DNA of 64,000 nucleotides from Pleurodeles waltl (lineage: Eukaryota; Chordata; Amphibia; Caudata; Salamandridae). Below are positions 21,880 through 34,011 of the stretch, in pieces. The first letter of the stretch is position 1. Every line of letters begins with the position of its first letter. Both the position numbers and the translations under genes were made by a program. The stretch spans positions 527,886,313 through 527,950,312 of the forward strand of contig NC_090448.1 in NCBI RefSeq assembly GCF_031143425.1, in the 5' to 3' direction. A model generated the notes under the pieces. That model did no database searches. It was not told the origin of the DNA and saw only the letters and a list, made by a program, of their open reading frames with translations.

Positions 21880-22500
21880 ACCATAAAGTAATCTCTCTTT
21901 GGGCTTCAAACCACGCCCAGGTCACGTCAGTCTCTTTCATTGGTTCCTGGGCTTGCTCTTTAAAATCTGCTTGCTTTCATTTGTGAAAGGCATGCATACG
22001 TCATGCCTTTTCTGGTGTTTAGCCTGCCTACACAGCACCGATAAACTACTAGGAACATACGAGGCTCGATGTTTTGAGCCTGGTTTCTGGACTACTTTAT
22101 CTGTTAATTTTCCCCGCAGCGCGATTGCGCTGGGGTTTACATAGCGCGATCGCGCTCTGTTTTTTCGTTTTCAATTTCAGCTCAATCACTCTGCATTTTA
22201 CATAGTGCGATTGCGCTGTGTTCTTTTTCTTTTAATTTGTGTGGCAAGAAAAGTTATGTTAGGAGTTTACAACGCACATAGCTCCAACTCGAGCAAATGC
22301 GAGCCCCGTTGCATTGAAAATGCTTGTTTGCTCTTGCTGCCCATGGGCTGGCAGGTGCCTTAGAGGTCTAGTGCTATCCCGCCCTACCCAGCCTGTAGTG
22401 CAGGGTTCGGATCCCATCATCTTCAAGGTCATGACGATGTGTAAAGGTTGGTTTCATCACAAAGTATTTTAAAGTTCTTTACAACCAACAAAAGGTAGTA
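21880..22500. repeat. Composite repeat: SINE-like copy and tRNA-like segment
   Basis: About 22,110-22,230 carries three tandem variants of a CATAG(C/T)GCGAT(T/C)GCGCT motif. About 22,215-22,330 is the inverted partner of 20,451-20,580. 22,330-22,440 includes GGTTCGGATCC, close to a tRNA-type B box, so a tRNA-derived SINE is plausible. The region ends at the left target duplication of the L1. Confidence 0.45.
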
Positions 22501-22788
22501 ATTTTTTATTTTATTTTTTAAAATAAATGTGTTTATTGGTATTTTTCTCTTTTGTTTTCTGTTTTGGTTTAAACAATACAACAACATAAGAAGTATAACA
22601 GTCAGTGCATATCAATAAGTCAATGAAGACGATTTCACAGTTATGTTCATGGTAGCATATTCACAAATGAAAAGAAGGGAAGAGCTGTACATACATCCAG
22701 GTTCACATTGTCGACTTTGCAGTTTAAGGCGCTCCAATGCCTAGTCAACCCATGGGCCTACATCGAAAGGAATCACCTAATAACATAG

Positions 22789-24688
22789 TCAGCCATCAGA
22801 ATCACAGTGCTGGAAATACAGTAGGGCCCCCACATAACTCCCCCTCACTAGAGCCTTCAGTTGAATCATGTTCATCATCATCTGTAAAATTATGAACAAG
22901 AGACCCCACAACATGATTGCCTCCGAGACCTCCCTGTCCTTGCGGGCAATACGCATATGCACCTCCTCCGCCAATCCCCATTCAAGGAGATACCTCTGCC
23001 ATGAAGACACTAGAGGAACCTGGGTGGTCATCCAACAAATGGCCACTCTTCTCTTGGCCAGCAGCAACACCAGTTGGGCCATCATGCGATGCATCTGTCG
23101 TCCCCTGGGTCTTGACGCCACTCCTAGAAGGCATGCCAGCGGGGTCAAGGGTATCTCAATGCCAGACACTTCTGCTATTTTTGGCACTGTTGCTTCCCAG
23201 GATCCCTGAACCCCCGCAAAGGACCAGGGCAGATGCAAACAAATAGCACCCACCTCCCCACATCTTACACACTGTGCTCCCCTGTCTAGAGTTATTCTAT
23301 TTAGGCAGCCACGGGTCACATAGGTACGATGTAAAAAATTAAAATGGAGCAATTTAAACCTAAGATTACAGGAAACTTTCTTCACCAACAGACACGCTTG
23401 CACCCAATCAGGGTCTGTTACCGCCCCCCCCCCCCCCAACTCTCTCGCCCACGCATCTCGTGCAGCATACTGGGGTAACACCTTATCACCTCTGATGGCC
23501 TTATAGCATAATGAAATGAGGTGCCCCCCCTCTACATAGGAGCAGGCCGCCCAATACTCGGGATGGCTGCGTGGCAGCTGGAAACCCAACCCAGACCTCC
23601 CGCACCACACTTTCCAGTTTGGCATATTGAAGGAATTGACCCGGTCCCACCTCAAAAGTTTCCTGAGCCTCCGGGAACGTGATAAACACCTCCCCTGGGT
23701 AGAGGCCCCCACTTGTCTGGCAATGCCCGGCTCTCCAACAGTCCATAGATATGTCGGCATCAGTAGCCCTGAATGGGGCGAGGGCCCAGATACGCAGCTC
23801 TCTGTCGAATGGTGTCCTACATTGCACTCTGACCACAAATGCCTCCCAGATTGCTGTGGTCTCCTTCACCAAATAGAAAATCTTCTCTTTAGATCGCCCT
23901 CCCTGCATCAATAGTTGCACCAAGGTATCACCACCCAACACGCCTAGGAATAGCCTCTTCTCACAGTAGTCTGACTCTGTCGGCCATTGCGCAGCATGTT
24001 GTAAATTGGCCACATAATAGTAGTATTTCACGTCGGGTACGGCAAGACCACCATCCTCTAAATCGCGTTTAAGAACCGATAAGGCCACTTTACTTCGGTG
24101 TCCAGCCCAGACCCGGGAGATAAGCAAACTGTCTAACTTACAGAAAAAGGGGGAACAAAGTGGAAACATGGCATTCTGAACCAGATAAAGGAAACGTGGG
24201 AGAAAAAACACCTTTGCCACAGCTGCCCTGCCTATCAGAGACAAAGGGAGTCTACTCCAAAATGCCACGGAGCCTTCAAGGTTTGCCATAACTCTGTCTT
24301 CATTTAATCCTTTATACGTGTCCTCAGTATGGGCCACCCATATACCCAGATATCTAAAGCCTTACTTTTCCCATCGGAGGCTGTGCCTGGGTAATCGATT
24401 GACTGGAACCGCCACCAGGCTACCCAACGGGAACAGAAGCAAATTCACAACGTTGACCCAGATGCCAGAAACCGTGCCGAAGGTCTCAGGAAGCCCCATC
24501 AAGACCAGTACCGCCCGGACAGGTGCATGGACATATACCAATGCATCATCCGCATACAGAGAAAGAACATGTGTGGAGTCACCAATCCTAACACCCCACT
24601 GCCCCATCACCCTACACAGGAGGATCGTCAAGGGTTCGATGGCAAGGGCAAAGAGTAGCGGCGTGAGGGGGCAGCCCTGCCTGGTACC
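22789..24688 (-). pseudogene. L1 ORF2, 3' part of reverse transcriptase and C-terminus
   Basis: Reading on the minus strand from 24,688: GTRQGCPLTPLLFALA, then SLYADDALVYV with the catalytic YADD. A TAA stop near 24,349 follows (between WEK and GFRYLGIWVAH). Next come the thumb-like segment with FLPRFLYLVQNAMFPL and, after a frameshift between 23,501 and 23,838, the L1 C-terminus with a CVRCG Cys motif. In L1 this protein nicks target DNA and reverse transcribes its own mRNA. The upstream part of the same domain is found at 35,956-36,750. The two pieces meet in frame across the GTACC target duplication. Confidence 0.85.
24684..24688. other. Target-site duplication GTACC (left copy)
   Basis: GTACC here and at 35,951-35,955 flank a TG...CA-bounded unit (24,689-35,950). 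The left copy is immediately followed by TGTTTTG and the right copy is immediately preceded by ACTACA. Five bases fits retroviral or LTR-element integration. Confidence 0.75.
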
Positions 24689-25410
24689 TGTTTTGTTTCA
24701 CAAATGACCAAGATGAAACACTCATGCACTGACAAAAATCTCTGGAATGCACTTCTTAGTTCAAAGAAGACATTTATTATTTTACTATGCAAGGTTCCTA
24801 AAAGGAGATTAGCATGTTGAAAGCACACATTTAAAAATGGTCACAGCAACAATGTTCAAATGATTCTCCACTGCAATATACACAGCAAATATATGTATCC
24901 ATATTATAATGCAAAGCAAACAATGAATTAAAAAGTATGCATCACCATTAGGCAAGGGCAAAACTCCTTCATCTCTCTCCTATCAGCATCAAATAGCCAG
25001 ATCCCAGAATCGATCGAGGAGAGAAAGATCAATTATCCTCACAGGAAGGATGACACACTCCAGCGTCCTGGATGCGCTTGAGATCTCCTCTGACCCCAGT
25101 CCATCTGGTCTTGGCCTCTGATACTTTAAACAAACAAGAGAGGAAAATTCCAGACTTCCCTCTCCCTGCAGAAGTTTAGTTATTCAAAAAATGCTGATTG
25201 CTTTTGGCTAGCTTTGAAAATAACTCATCAGGATGTGGCCACAATCCCAAGGTGCCAGCCCAAAACAAGGCCATTCCCTTCTGTCTGAATAAATTCTTAT
25301 CAACCAAAGCCTTTGGTGGGAAAAAAGTACAAAAACAAGACAGAATGCACATTGCACAACGTGGAAAATCACTTGCAGCTTTTAACGTTGCAGTGAAGCT
25401 AAGGCTAAGC

Positions 25411-28335
25411 TGTAGGAAAGTACCATCTTTCTTGGCATGTTACCCCCAATTTTACATGTATGTCAGTATGATTTTGCCTGTCTCACTGGGATCCTGCTAG
25501 CCAGGACCCCAGTGCTCATAGTTTGTGGCCTAAATGTGTATGCCTGTGTAGTGCCTAACTGTGTCACTGAGGATCTGCTAATCAGAACCCTAGTGCTCAT
25601 GCTCTCTCTGCCTTTACATTTGTCACTATAGGCTAGTGACTACAATTACCAATTCAAATTGGCACATTGGAACCCCCTTATAAGTCCCTAGTACATGGTA
25701 GCTAGGTACCCAGGGCATTGGGGTACCAAGAGACCCTTATGGGCTTCAGCATTACTTTTGCCACCCATAAGGAGCTCAGACAAAACCTTCACAGGACTGC
25801 CACTGCAGCCTGAGTAAAATAGTGTCCACACTATTTTACAGCCATTTTACACTGCAATTAAGTAACTTATAACTCACCTATTATGTCCAACTCTGGATAG
25901 GTGCAAAGTTACTAAGTGTGAGGGCACCCTTGCACTAGCAGTGGTGCCCCCACATTGTTCAGGCCCATTTCCCCGAACTTTGTGAGTGCGGGGACACAAT
26001 TTTACGCATGCCCGACATATAGGTCACCACCTATATGTAGCTGCACAATGGTAACTCCGAATATGGCTATGTAAGGTGTCTAAGATCATGGCATTGCCCC
26101 CCATTCCAGATCTGGTATGGGGGGCAATCCCATGCACCCTGGGGGCTCCACTATGGACCCCAGTAACGCCAAACCAGCTCTCTGGGGTTTTCTCTGCAGC
26201 TACAGTTGCTGCCACCCCACAGACAGGGTTCTGCCCTCCTGGCGTCTGAGCAACTCAGTCCCAGGAAGGCAGAACAATGTATTTCCTTTGGGAGGAGGGT
26301 GTTACACACTCTCCCTTTGGAAATAGATGTTACAGGGTTGGGAGGTGTAGCCTCCCATGGCCTCTGGAATTGCTTTGAAGGGCACAGATGGTGCCCTCCT
26401 TGCATAAGCCAGGCTACACCGGTTTAGGGAACCCCAGTCCCTGCTCTGGCGCGAAACTGGACAAAGGAAAGGGGAGTGACCACTCTCCTGTCCATCACCA
26501 CAGAGGGGTGGTGCCCAGAACTCCACCAGTGTGTCTCAGACCTCTGCCATCTTGTTTGAGGTGTGGGGACACTCTGAAGGCCTCTGAGTGGCCAGTGCCA
26601 GCAGGTGACGTCAGAGACGCCTCCTGATAGGTGCATATCTGGGTAGGTAGCCAATCCTCCTCTCAGGGCTATTTAGGGTCTCTCCTGTGGGCTTCTCTTC
26701 AGATTTCGACTTGCAAGAATCCACCACGACTCCTCTGCACTTCTCTCTTCGACTTCTGCCAAGGATCGACCTCTGACTGCTCCAGGACACCTGCAAAACT
26801 GCAACAAAGTAGCCAGAAGACTACCAGCGCCATTGTAGTGCCTAATCCTGCCGGCTTTCTCGACTGTTTCCTGGTGGCGCATACTCTGGGGGCTGTCTGT
26901 CTTCACTCTGCACTCGAAGCCACAAAGAAATCTCCCGTGGGTTGACGGAGTCTTCCCCCTCCTCCAGGAGGCACCAAACTACAGCCTCACTGGAACTCTG
27001 GGTCCCCTCTCATCCTGACGAGCGTGGTCCCTGGAACACAGGTGGTGGACCCAAGTGACCCCGACTGTCCAGAGGTCCAACTGTCTGAATTTGGAGGAGG
27101 TAAGTCCTTGCCTCCCCTCCCCAGACACTACCCCTGTGCACTGTGTGATCTGCAGCTACAAGGGCTTCTGTGCACATTTCCAAGAAATCCTGCATGCACA
27201 GCCGAGCCTGGGTCCCCAGCACTCCGTCCTGCGATGCTCAGCTCCCTGAGTTAACCTCCGGCGTCGTGGGACCTCTTTGTGCAGTGTTGACACGACTGCT
27301 GTGTTCAGTCTTATTGAACCTGTGTTCAAGGACTCCTGCGGGTGCTTCCCTTTTTCCAGTGGGCTCTCTACATTGCTGAGGGCCCCCTCTGTCTCCCCAC
27401 CCTGAGTGGCGACATCCTAGTCCTTCCTGGGCCCGGGCAGCACCCTTTTTCTTCAACCGTGACTCTTGCGTGTAGCAAGGCTTGTTTGTGGTACTTTGCC
27501 AAGGAAACCACCCTGCATCTGCCAGCACGTCATGGGACATCTTCTGCACAGAGCAGAACCTCCTACCTCACTCCGTTGGTACAGAAACAGCATCTTCTTC
27601 CAACCGGAGGCAGCCATTTTGCACCTTCATCTGGGGTTTAGTGGTCTCCTGCACCCCCTGGACACTTTAGCGACTCTTGGATGTGGTCCCCTTCCTTTAC
27701 AGGTCTTCAGGTCCAGGAATCCGTCTTCAGTGCTTTGCAGTCTTGTGTGGTCCTTGCAAAATCCTTTATCACAACTTTAGTGTGTTTTGGGGGAAATAGT
27801 AGTACTTTACGCCTGCTTTCCTGGGTCCTGGGGTAGGGTCTCCTCTATACCCTTGGTGTTTGCGGACACTCCCAGTGACCCTATACACACTACACTTGCC
27901 TAGGGGTGCATTTGTGGTTCGCATTCCACTTAGTATATGGTTTGTGTTGCCCCTAGGCCTATTGCATTCTATTGTGTTCTAGTGTTTGCACTATTTTCTG
28001 ACTGTTTTACTCACTTGATTTGGTTATTTGTGTATGTTACTGACCTCCCAAGGGAGTATATCCACTAAGATATTTTTAGCACATTGTCACTAAAATAAAG
28101 TACCTTTATTTTTAGTAACTCTGAGTATTGTCTTATGGTATTGTAACTATATGATATAGTGGTATTGCAGGAGCTTCACATGTCTCCTAGTTCAGCCTTG
28201 GCTGCTCTCCTATAGCTACCTCTATCAGCCTTAGCTGCTAGAACACTTCTACACTCTACTAATAAGGGATAACTGGACTAGGTATAAGGTGTAAGTACCA
28301 TTGGTACCCACTACAAAGCAGGCCAGCCTCCTACA
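25411..28335 (+). mobile_element. Solo LTR, 2.9 kb, Gypsy-type
   Basis: The unit begins TGTAGGAAAG and ends CTCCTACA, giving TGTAGG...CCTACA inverted termini. It is flanked by TAAGC at 25,406-25,410 and 28,336-28,340, a clean 5 bp target duplication. A TATA-like CTATTTAG lies at 26,669-26,676 and AATAAA at 28,094-28,099, giving a plus-strand orientation and an implied R region of about 1.4 kb. No gag or pol is present. I recall very similar long LTRs as abundant in newt genomes (Gypsy-like), but the family assignment is from memory. Open frames inside it on both strands are not genes. Confidence 0.8.
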
Positions 28336-28717
28336 TAAGCTGAATACAAAATGGAGTCAATCATCATCATCATCATTGTTAGCTTTATTTCAGTAAAAAT
28401 AAATACCATAAAAGCACATCACGAGTTCACGATTTTACAAAAAAACAGGCTATGTATAAAAGTCCTCAAATATAAAACATTAGACTGTATATAAAAATCC
28501 TCAAATATAAAACATTCTCCCTATAAAAAAATTGTGCCATATTATAGAATCGTGCAAGAATGCAAAGTTTATCGTAATAAATATCATAGATCAAGTATAT
28601 TCCTAACTTAAAACAATGAATAAGATAAAAGTAGAAAATGTTCCCATTTAAAAACATAGAAGGATATAGAAGACATGGAATATTCATTGAACGATAGAGA
28701 GTTAGTGTATGCATACA

Positions 28718-31250
28718 TTATAATTCGCAAGTAAGCTCGTCTATGACCACTCCCATCATCTGTTGTTGGATTTTTTCCTGTTTTTTTAACATATTCAGTC
28801 TGCAATGCCAAACAGATTCTAAAAATGTTGCCAAACAGCAAAACACTAAAACAGATGGATCGGACTTAAAAACTCTGAGAGCCAATAGACAATTCCTAAA
28901 ACCCATTTTTTTACATAATGGAATAATCCAAGAAGCCCTCTGTTTGTGATATGCAAAACATTGGAAGAGGACATGGGTTATGGATTCTTCCCTTGCGCAA
29001 CCCATCGGGCACATCTTGGAGCTACAGCTTGTATTGGACCATTTGTAAATTAGAGTGCGCAAAGGAAGAGAGCCTTTCCTAAATCTGATATATAATGCAC
29101 GTGCATGTGGGGAAAGTAATGTATCCATGTATCGCTCAGATTCATAATGGCATTTGATTTGTAAAAAACTGCCAGTAATGGATGATGGTGAGACTGCAGT
29201 CAATTGTGAGAATTGGGCATTAAGCCAAAATGCATTCTTCAGAATCTGAGTTGCATTTTTAGGAATAGATAACGGATCCTTCCAGTATGTCCCCAAGCCA
29301 AGTGATACAAAGGTCCGTTCCACATCAGCACACCACTTTATTTTTGAGCTGATGTTGGTATCCATCAGGTTAATTATCCCGCATCTATAGGGAATAAGAG
29401 AATCTAGTGACCATAGGCGAATCCAGAACAACAGAGGCCTAAGGGCGGCAATCTGGTTAATTGGAGGCAAATTTAGATCCATTCGAATAGGAAGTGTTGA
29501 GGTACTGGAGGGAACTCTTAGCAGCATCTTTAAGAAAGAGTTTTCCGCCCTTGCCAAATCATCTAAATTGCAATGACCCCATAATTCAGCTCCATATAGA
29601 ACCCTCCCCCTTGCTTGCGATTTATATATTTCTATAGCGGGCGTCATGGCAAAACTAGGGGATCTAGCTGCAAATCTTACAATGCCACTTGCCCGTTGTT
29701 TCAAGCGCAGGGTTGCTTTCTGGAGGTGGGAGTGCCATTTATGTGTGTCTTCTAATTTCAGACCTAAATAGCCGAAATCACCGACTCTTTCCAGTGTGGC
29801 ACCCTCTAAGTAGGTGGGTCTCCTCATCCTGCATTTTTTGTCCCCAAACACCATGCATTTAGTTTTTGATCGGTTAATTTCCAGGCCATGATCCTTACAA
29901 AAGTCCATAAACCTTGAGAGCAAGGTTAAAAGGCCTGTAGCTGTTTGGGATATCAACAAAGTGTCATCAGCAAATAGGAGGCAAGGAATCTTGTGCCCTC
30001 CTATTTTAGGGGAGTCATTGGAACACTCCATAAGATAGGGGATACATGCATTGATGAATAGGAGAAATAATGTGGGGGCGAGTACACAACTTTGTCTCAC
30101 GCTGCGGGCAGTGGGAAACTCTTCAGTTAGTTCACCTTGCGGACCCCATCTAATTCTGGCATAATTGGCAGTATAAAGGTCTCTGATAATATTTAGGATA
30201 GAACAAGGAACTCCCAGTTTGTTCAAGACCTCCCACAGTTTGTAGCGGGGTACTAAATCAAAAGCTGATTTCAAATCGACAAATTCCACAAATAAGTGGC
30301 CTAAATCCATGTCGACTATTTTCCATTTGATGGAAATAAAACGGAAAATCTGATCTATTGTACTGACTTTTTCTCTAAAATCCGCTTGAAGGTGGCTTAA
30401 GATTTGATTTTCCACTATCCATTTCCTCAGCTGCTCAACAGTTGGTGACAAAATATTTTTTGGAGATTATCAAGGAGACTGATAAGTCTTTAATTTCCTG
30501 GGGAATTTCTCTCTCCTTTCTTGTATATGGGCACAATAATTGCCTCCTTCCATGAGTCGGGATAAGATCTAGTGGTCAGAATAGCATTGGAGAGCCTATT
30601 AACGTACGGACTCCAGTTGTTCTGATCCGCTTTAAACGTGTCTGAGGGGATCCCATCCGACCCAGGGGCCTTCCCTGCTTTTTGGGCAGTGATGGCCAAC
30701 ATCGTTTCTTTTAGTGTGAAGGGAGGCAAGGGAGTCCCAGACGAGTGGGATGCTGTCATCTCTCCAGGACTTGGTGCATCGCAATCCAGTGAGGAGCCAT
30801 ACAGTTCCTTGAAATGGGAGAGCCAGACATCAGGGGTAATATGAGACTCTGGGTTGGATGCTCGATTCTGATCACTACGAGAAACCAAAAGCCAGAATCG
30901 TTTGGTGTCGTGGACCTTAGCTGCCTCAGCTAGTTCGCTCCAGAGCCCCTCTTCATACTCAAGTTTACTTGTTTTACATGTTAGTACGTAATGGAGCCTT
31001 GCGCTGGTAATTCCTAATCTATCCTTTGTCCTTAGCACCTTTATCAGAGTGTTTTTAGCCTCTCTGCACCTCTTGTTAAACCATTTACTGCTGAGTTGGA
31101 CACAAGAGTTGGCCGGTGGCCTAACACATTTGGAGAACAATTCTTTCAAGATTGCGAAAAGGTCCAGGTGGAGAGACGTGACTTCAAGTGGGGCAAATGT
31201 GAAGTGGTCATCAAATAACTGGTGGGTAGAAATTAATGCACGCAGTTTAT
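28718..31250 (-). pseudogene. LINE ORF2: reverse transcriptase and C-terminal domain
   Basis: 30,490-31,149 carries the linker and N-terminal RT motifs (PGSDGIP, then IIVPIYKKGERNSPGN). After a frameshift near 30,450-30,490 the RT continues with VDLKSAFDLVP, SVRQSCVLAPTLF, then LLFADDTLLIS with catalytic FADD, and SKTKCMVFG. The C-terminus has a CSSKMCPMGC...H...C cluster, as seen in I/Ingi-type LINEs. The protein would perform target-primed reverse transcription. One stop separates it from the endonuclease part at 31,252. The ORF ends TAA-wards at 28,718. Confidence 0.85.
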
Positions 31251-31251
31251 C

Positions 31252-32193
31252 TCAGAGCTTATTAGATCTCTGAAAGGAGTCCCATCTTACCGTGCGCCTA
31301 TTACTAGACAACTTCATGCCACCAGAAGGAGCAGAAGAAGGTGCAGCTCTGGCTAAAAGAGATCTCTCGTACGTGATCTGAAGAGGGGCATGATCACTGG
31401 TAAACGGATTACCCACTTCCACGTCTATTATGTGATGCCAAACTCTTAAATCAAGGAAAATATAGTCCAGTGTGCTACTGTATGAGCCCCTAAAAAAAGT
31501 TGGTCTGGCGGGGGTATAGGTTGGAAAGCGACCGTGGCCAAGACGGAGACCATGGAGTATCATGAGATCTATTATCTGCGTGGCCCTAATGCAAGCTTTA
31601 TATAAAGTTTGCTGTATAGGATAAGGGGGGATATTCCATATGTTGTCTTCAAGCTGCATAACCTCAATGAGGTCTGCGTTGAGTTCAAGTTGGGCATTAA
31701 AGTCCCCCGCTATTATGATGTAATATTTTAAACGGAGGTCCGGGATTAAGGTATTCAAAAGCTCGATAGTAGCTGAACGATGGTTGGAAGGACCCGGCCT
31801 ACTATAGATGTTTATACATAGGACAGGGGAGCCTGAGTTTGGTTGAATGGCTATGGCCAAGATGTCGGGGGAATCTACATATATCTCCTTGATTCCTCCC
31901 ACCTCTGTCGATTTTACCCAAGTACATAAGCCCCCTGCTGCCCTACCTGCTAGAGATGGCTTAGCTGGTTTAAAGAAGGAGCAAAACCCCTGTCTATACG
32001 TACAATGTGTCGCCCATGTTTCCTGGAACATACAGATATTGAAATTCTCGACATATGCCCCCCATTCAGTGTCAGCATGTTTACTATTGATACCAGCCAC
32101 GTTCCAGGACAGGAATTTTGCTATCGCTTGGGCAGTGAAGCAATTTGGATTGCGAAGAGTATCGTCTAAGGCATGGCTATTAGTATGCTCCAC
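31252..32193 (-). pseudogene. LINE ORF2: AP-type endonuclease domain
   Basis: The 313-residue frame begins shortly before FLSWNVAGINSK, then has CMFQETWAT (the catalytic Glu), a GGLCTWVKS block, IIIAGDFNAQL, and STLDYIFL followed by FTSDHAPL with the catalytic Asp-His pair. These are the ordered motifs of exonuclease/endonuclease/phosphatase-fold LINE nucleases that nick the target. All key residues are visible. It is cut from the downstream RT by a stop and a roughly 100-base out-of-frame gap. Confidence 0.88.
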
Positions 32194-32337
32194 AGAAGGT
32201 AAATTTATAGGATTATTAATAATAACCGATTGTAATTTCCGTGGCGATACAACACTTGGACTAGATGGAGTAGGTGAAAAGCCTGTAGCCGGTAGATCAG
32301 GGCTAGTATTGGAAATGCAGGAGTTGAAAAAACATAG

Positions 32338-33638
32338 TCAGTCAATGTCTGAAATAGCCCCCTGGGAATCAAGTTCACATGCAGTTTGGCCGCTGGAAGC
32401 AGGACCCACGCCAATCATGAAGACTGGATCGGATGGTGTACCATTAAGAGCCTGGTGGCCTAATGGCCTAATATCTTGATAGCCTGTGGTACTACTCAAA
32501 GCCAAATTGTCTGTTCTGGAAGAAGGATTCAGCCGCGTGTAACCAGCAGAAGGGCAGCTATCACTGAGAAAAATGGCAGAAGTCTTCATCTTTTTATTGC
32601 GTGCTTCCATATCTAGAAGTCCTGTTACCAAGTGGGCATTTTTAAGATGACGTTTTATGGAATCCCGGCTTCCAAGTGGGCCATTTGCTCGTTCAGCCGA
32701 TAGGATGTCATCATGCATAACTGAGCCACAGCCTCTGACATATCTCAACCAATGCGAGGCTTTGTTGTTAAGTGAGGCTTTATCTTCCCGTACGTTTGGA
32801 GGCAAGGGTGGAACGTTGCACATATATATATAGTTGTTATTAGTCGGATGTAGATTCCGACAAGGTGCTTTTGTAGTGTCCCATTTAAGATGTGCATTGG
32901 AGAAAAGAGAAGAATTGCTTTCAGGGGGGAGCACATAAGGGCTACAGAGACAATGCCTTTGCATAGGGCCTACTACGCTTGCTGGCGTTGGCAGGGGCCC
33001 AGTTGCCAAAACACCTTTTGCAAGAGGATATTTGGTTGGCACAGAAATTGACTTGGACTCACAGGTGTAAAGGAGATCTTTATTTTTAAGAAGAGTAGTG
33101 ATTTCAAGCAGTAGGGATAGGGATTTCAGCTCACCTACTTCACTCTTAAGGCTAAACACCAATGCTAGCAAGTCACCTTGCGGGGGGCACTCTCCGTGTG
33201 CATCAAGGTCTGGGGGATTAATTGGGGATTTTCCGGGTCTTGAGACTCCAAAGGGGAGGAACGGTTAGAACAGTGAATTATAGAATTCGTTAGGTTGGTT
33301 TTGGATACTTCAGATTCGGAATAGGATACAAGGGGGGTAGGAGAACTGGCGGTTTTGGAAGAGCCTTGAGAGGCTGACACCTGATAGGGAAAAGTAGATA
33401 CTTGTGAGTTATGAACAGTATGCGATCCTGAAGTTAAAAATGGAATAAGAGTACCGGATTTAGGCCCCTTCCGTGGGGCTCTCTCCTTTTTATTCAAAAT
33501 CTGTTCCACCTCTTCAATCAGGTTATCAATTTCCTTGGTGACACATTTGGTGTGGGATTGCATGGTCTTGTTAGTTTTAGGTATTTTGGGTTTAACAGAG
33601 CCCAATACTGGGCTACCTTTCGCCTTGCGCTTCCCCAT
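32338..33638 (-). pseudogene. LINE ORF1, basic N-terminus, frameshifted
   Basis: The frame starting at ATG 33,638 opens with a Lys-rich stretch (MGKRKAKGSP, KPKIPKTNKT) and a predicted amphipathic helix around residues 35-50. It breaks at about 33,168, continuing in a second frame 33,171-32,338. Total length is about 430 codons. I recognise no CCHC knuckle or RRM. From position (upstream of an endonuclease-RT ORF2) it should be the RNA-binding ORF1 protein. That role is inferred from context, not motif. Confidence 0.6.
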
Positions 33639-33808
33639 TGAGAAGTAGATACTTCAGTACAATACAAGGAGTACTTGAAATAATTTCAAGCACTGAATAA
33701 CCCAGCACCGTACCTTAGGGCCCAGAGGGGGGGCCCAGCCCATTCTCCTTCGGTCTCTGACGGGCGTGGATGGGCCCGCCTTTTGCCCGGGCGCGGCCCG
33801 CGCAGCAA

Positions 33809-34011
33809 TGGTGCGCGGTACGCTTAATAGCGCCAGCGATTCTTTATCATTAGCCCCCAGGTGAGGGGCGGCAGCGAGGGACCCTGGGACTTGTTGTCCC
33901 ACCAGGCTGATGTCGAGGAGCAGGAGGGATGGCGCGCGGTGCGCTTAATAGCGCCCGCGATTCCTTATCAATAGCCCCCAGGTGAGGGGTGGCAGCGAGG
34001 GAGCCTGGGAC
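33809..34011 (-). repeat. Tandem 82 bp units in LINE 5' UTR
   Basis: Two copies (33,809-33,890 and 33,930-34,011), about 90% alike, share GCGCTTAATAGCGCC, TAGCCCCCAGGTGAGG and CCTGGGAC and are separated by 39 bases. 5' UTR monomer repeats often act as LINE promoters. The GC-rich, CpG-rich composition (33,700-34,011) contrasts with its surroundings. Confidence 0.75.

Larger units (their letters stand above)
28354..34011 (-). mobile_element. Near full-length non-LTR retrotransposon (I/Ingi/Vingi-like)
   Basis: The element runs from a GC-rich 5' UTR with a tandem repeat (to 34,011) through ORF1 (33,638-32,338) and ORF2 (32,193-28,718) to an A/T-rich 3' UTR. It ends in a (GAT)n microsatellite tail at about 28,357-28,375, preceded by AATAAAGCTAA. 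ORF2 has an AP-type endonuclease followed by reverse transcriptase and a Cys/His C-terminus. Only a handful of stops and frameshifts are present, so it is young relative to its surroundings. Clade assignment needs a phylogeny. Confidence 0.75.

Noticed and set aside
22404..22415. A functional tRNA gene at the GGTTCGGATCC motif
   Set aside because: Only a B-box-like motif is present. I could not form a cloverleaf or find a proper A box, so a tRNA-derived SINE is more likely.
22868..23246. Plus-strand frames opposite the L1 C-terminus
   Set aside because: Antisense shadows of L1 ORF2. The minus strand has the family motifs.
24689..28356. An ERV with both LTRs (25 kb and 35 kb pieces as separate LTRs)
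   Set aside because: The pieces are too short to be two LTRs and no ERV genes of that family lie between them. A single split solo LTR with GTACC at both ends explains the data better.
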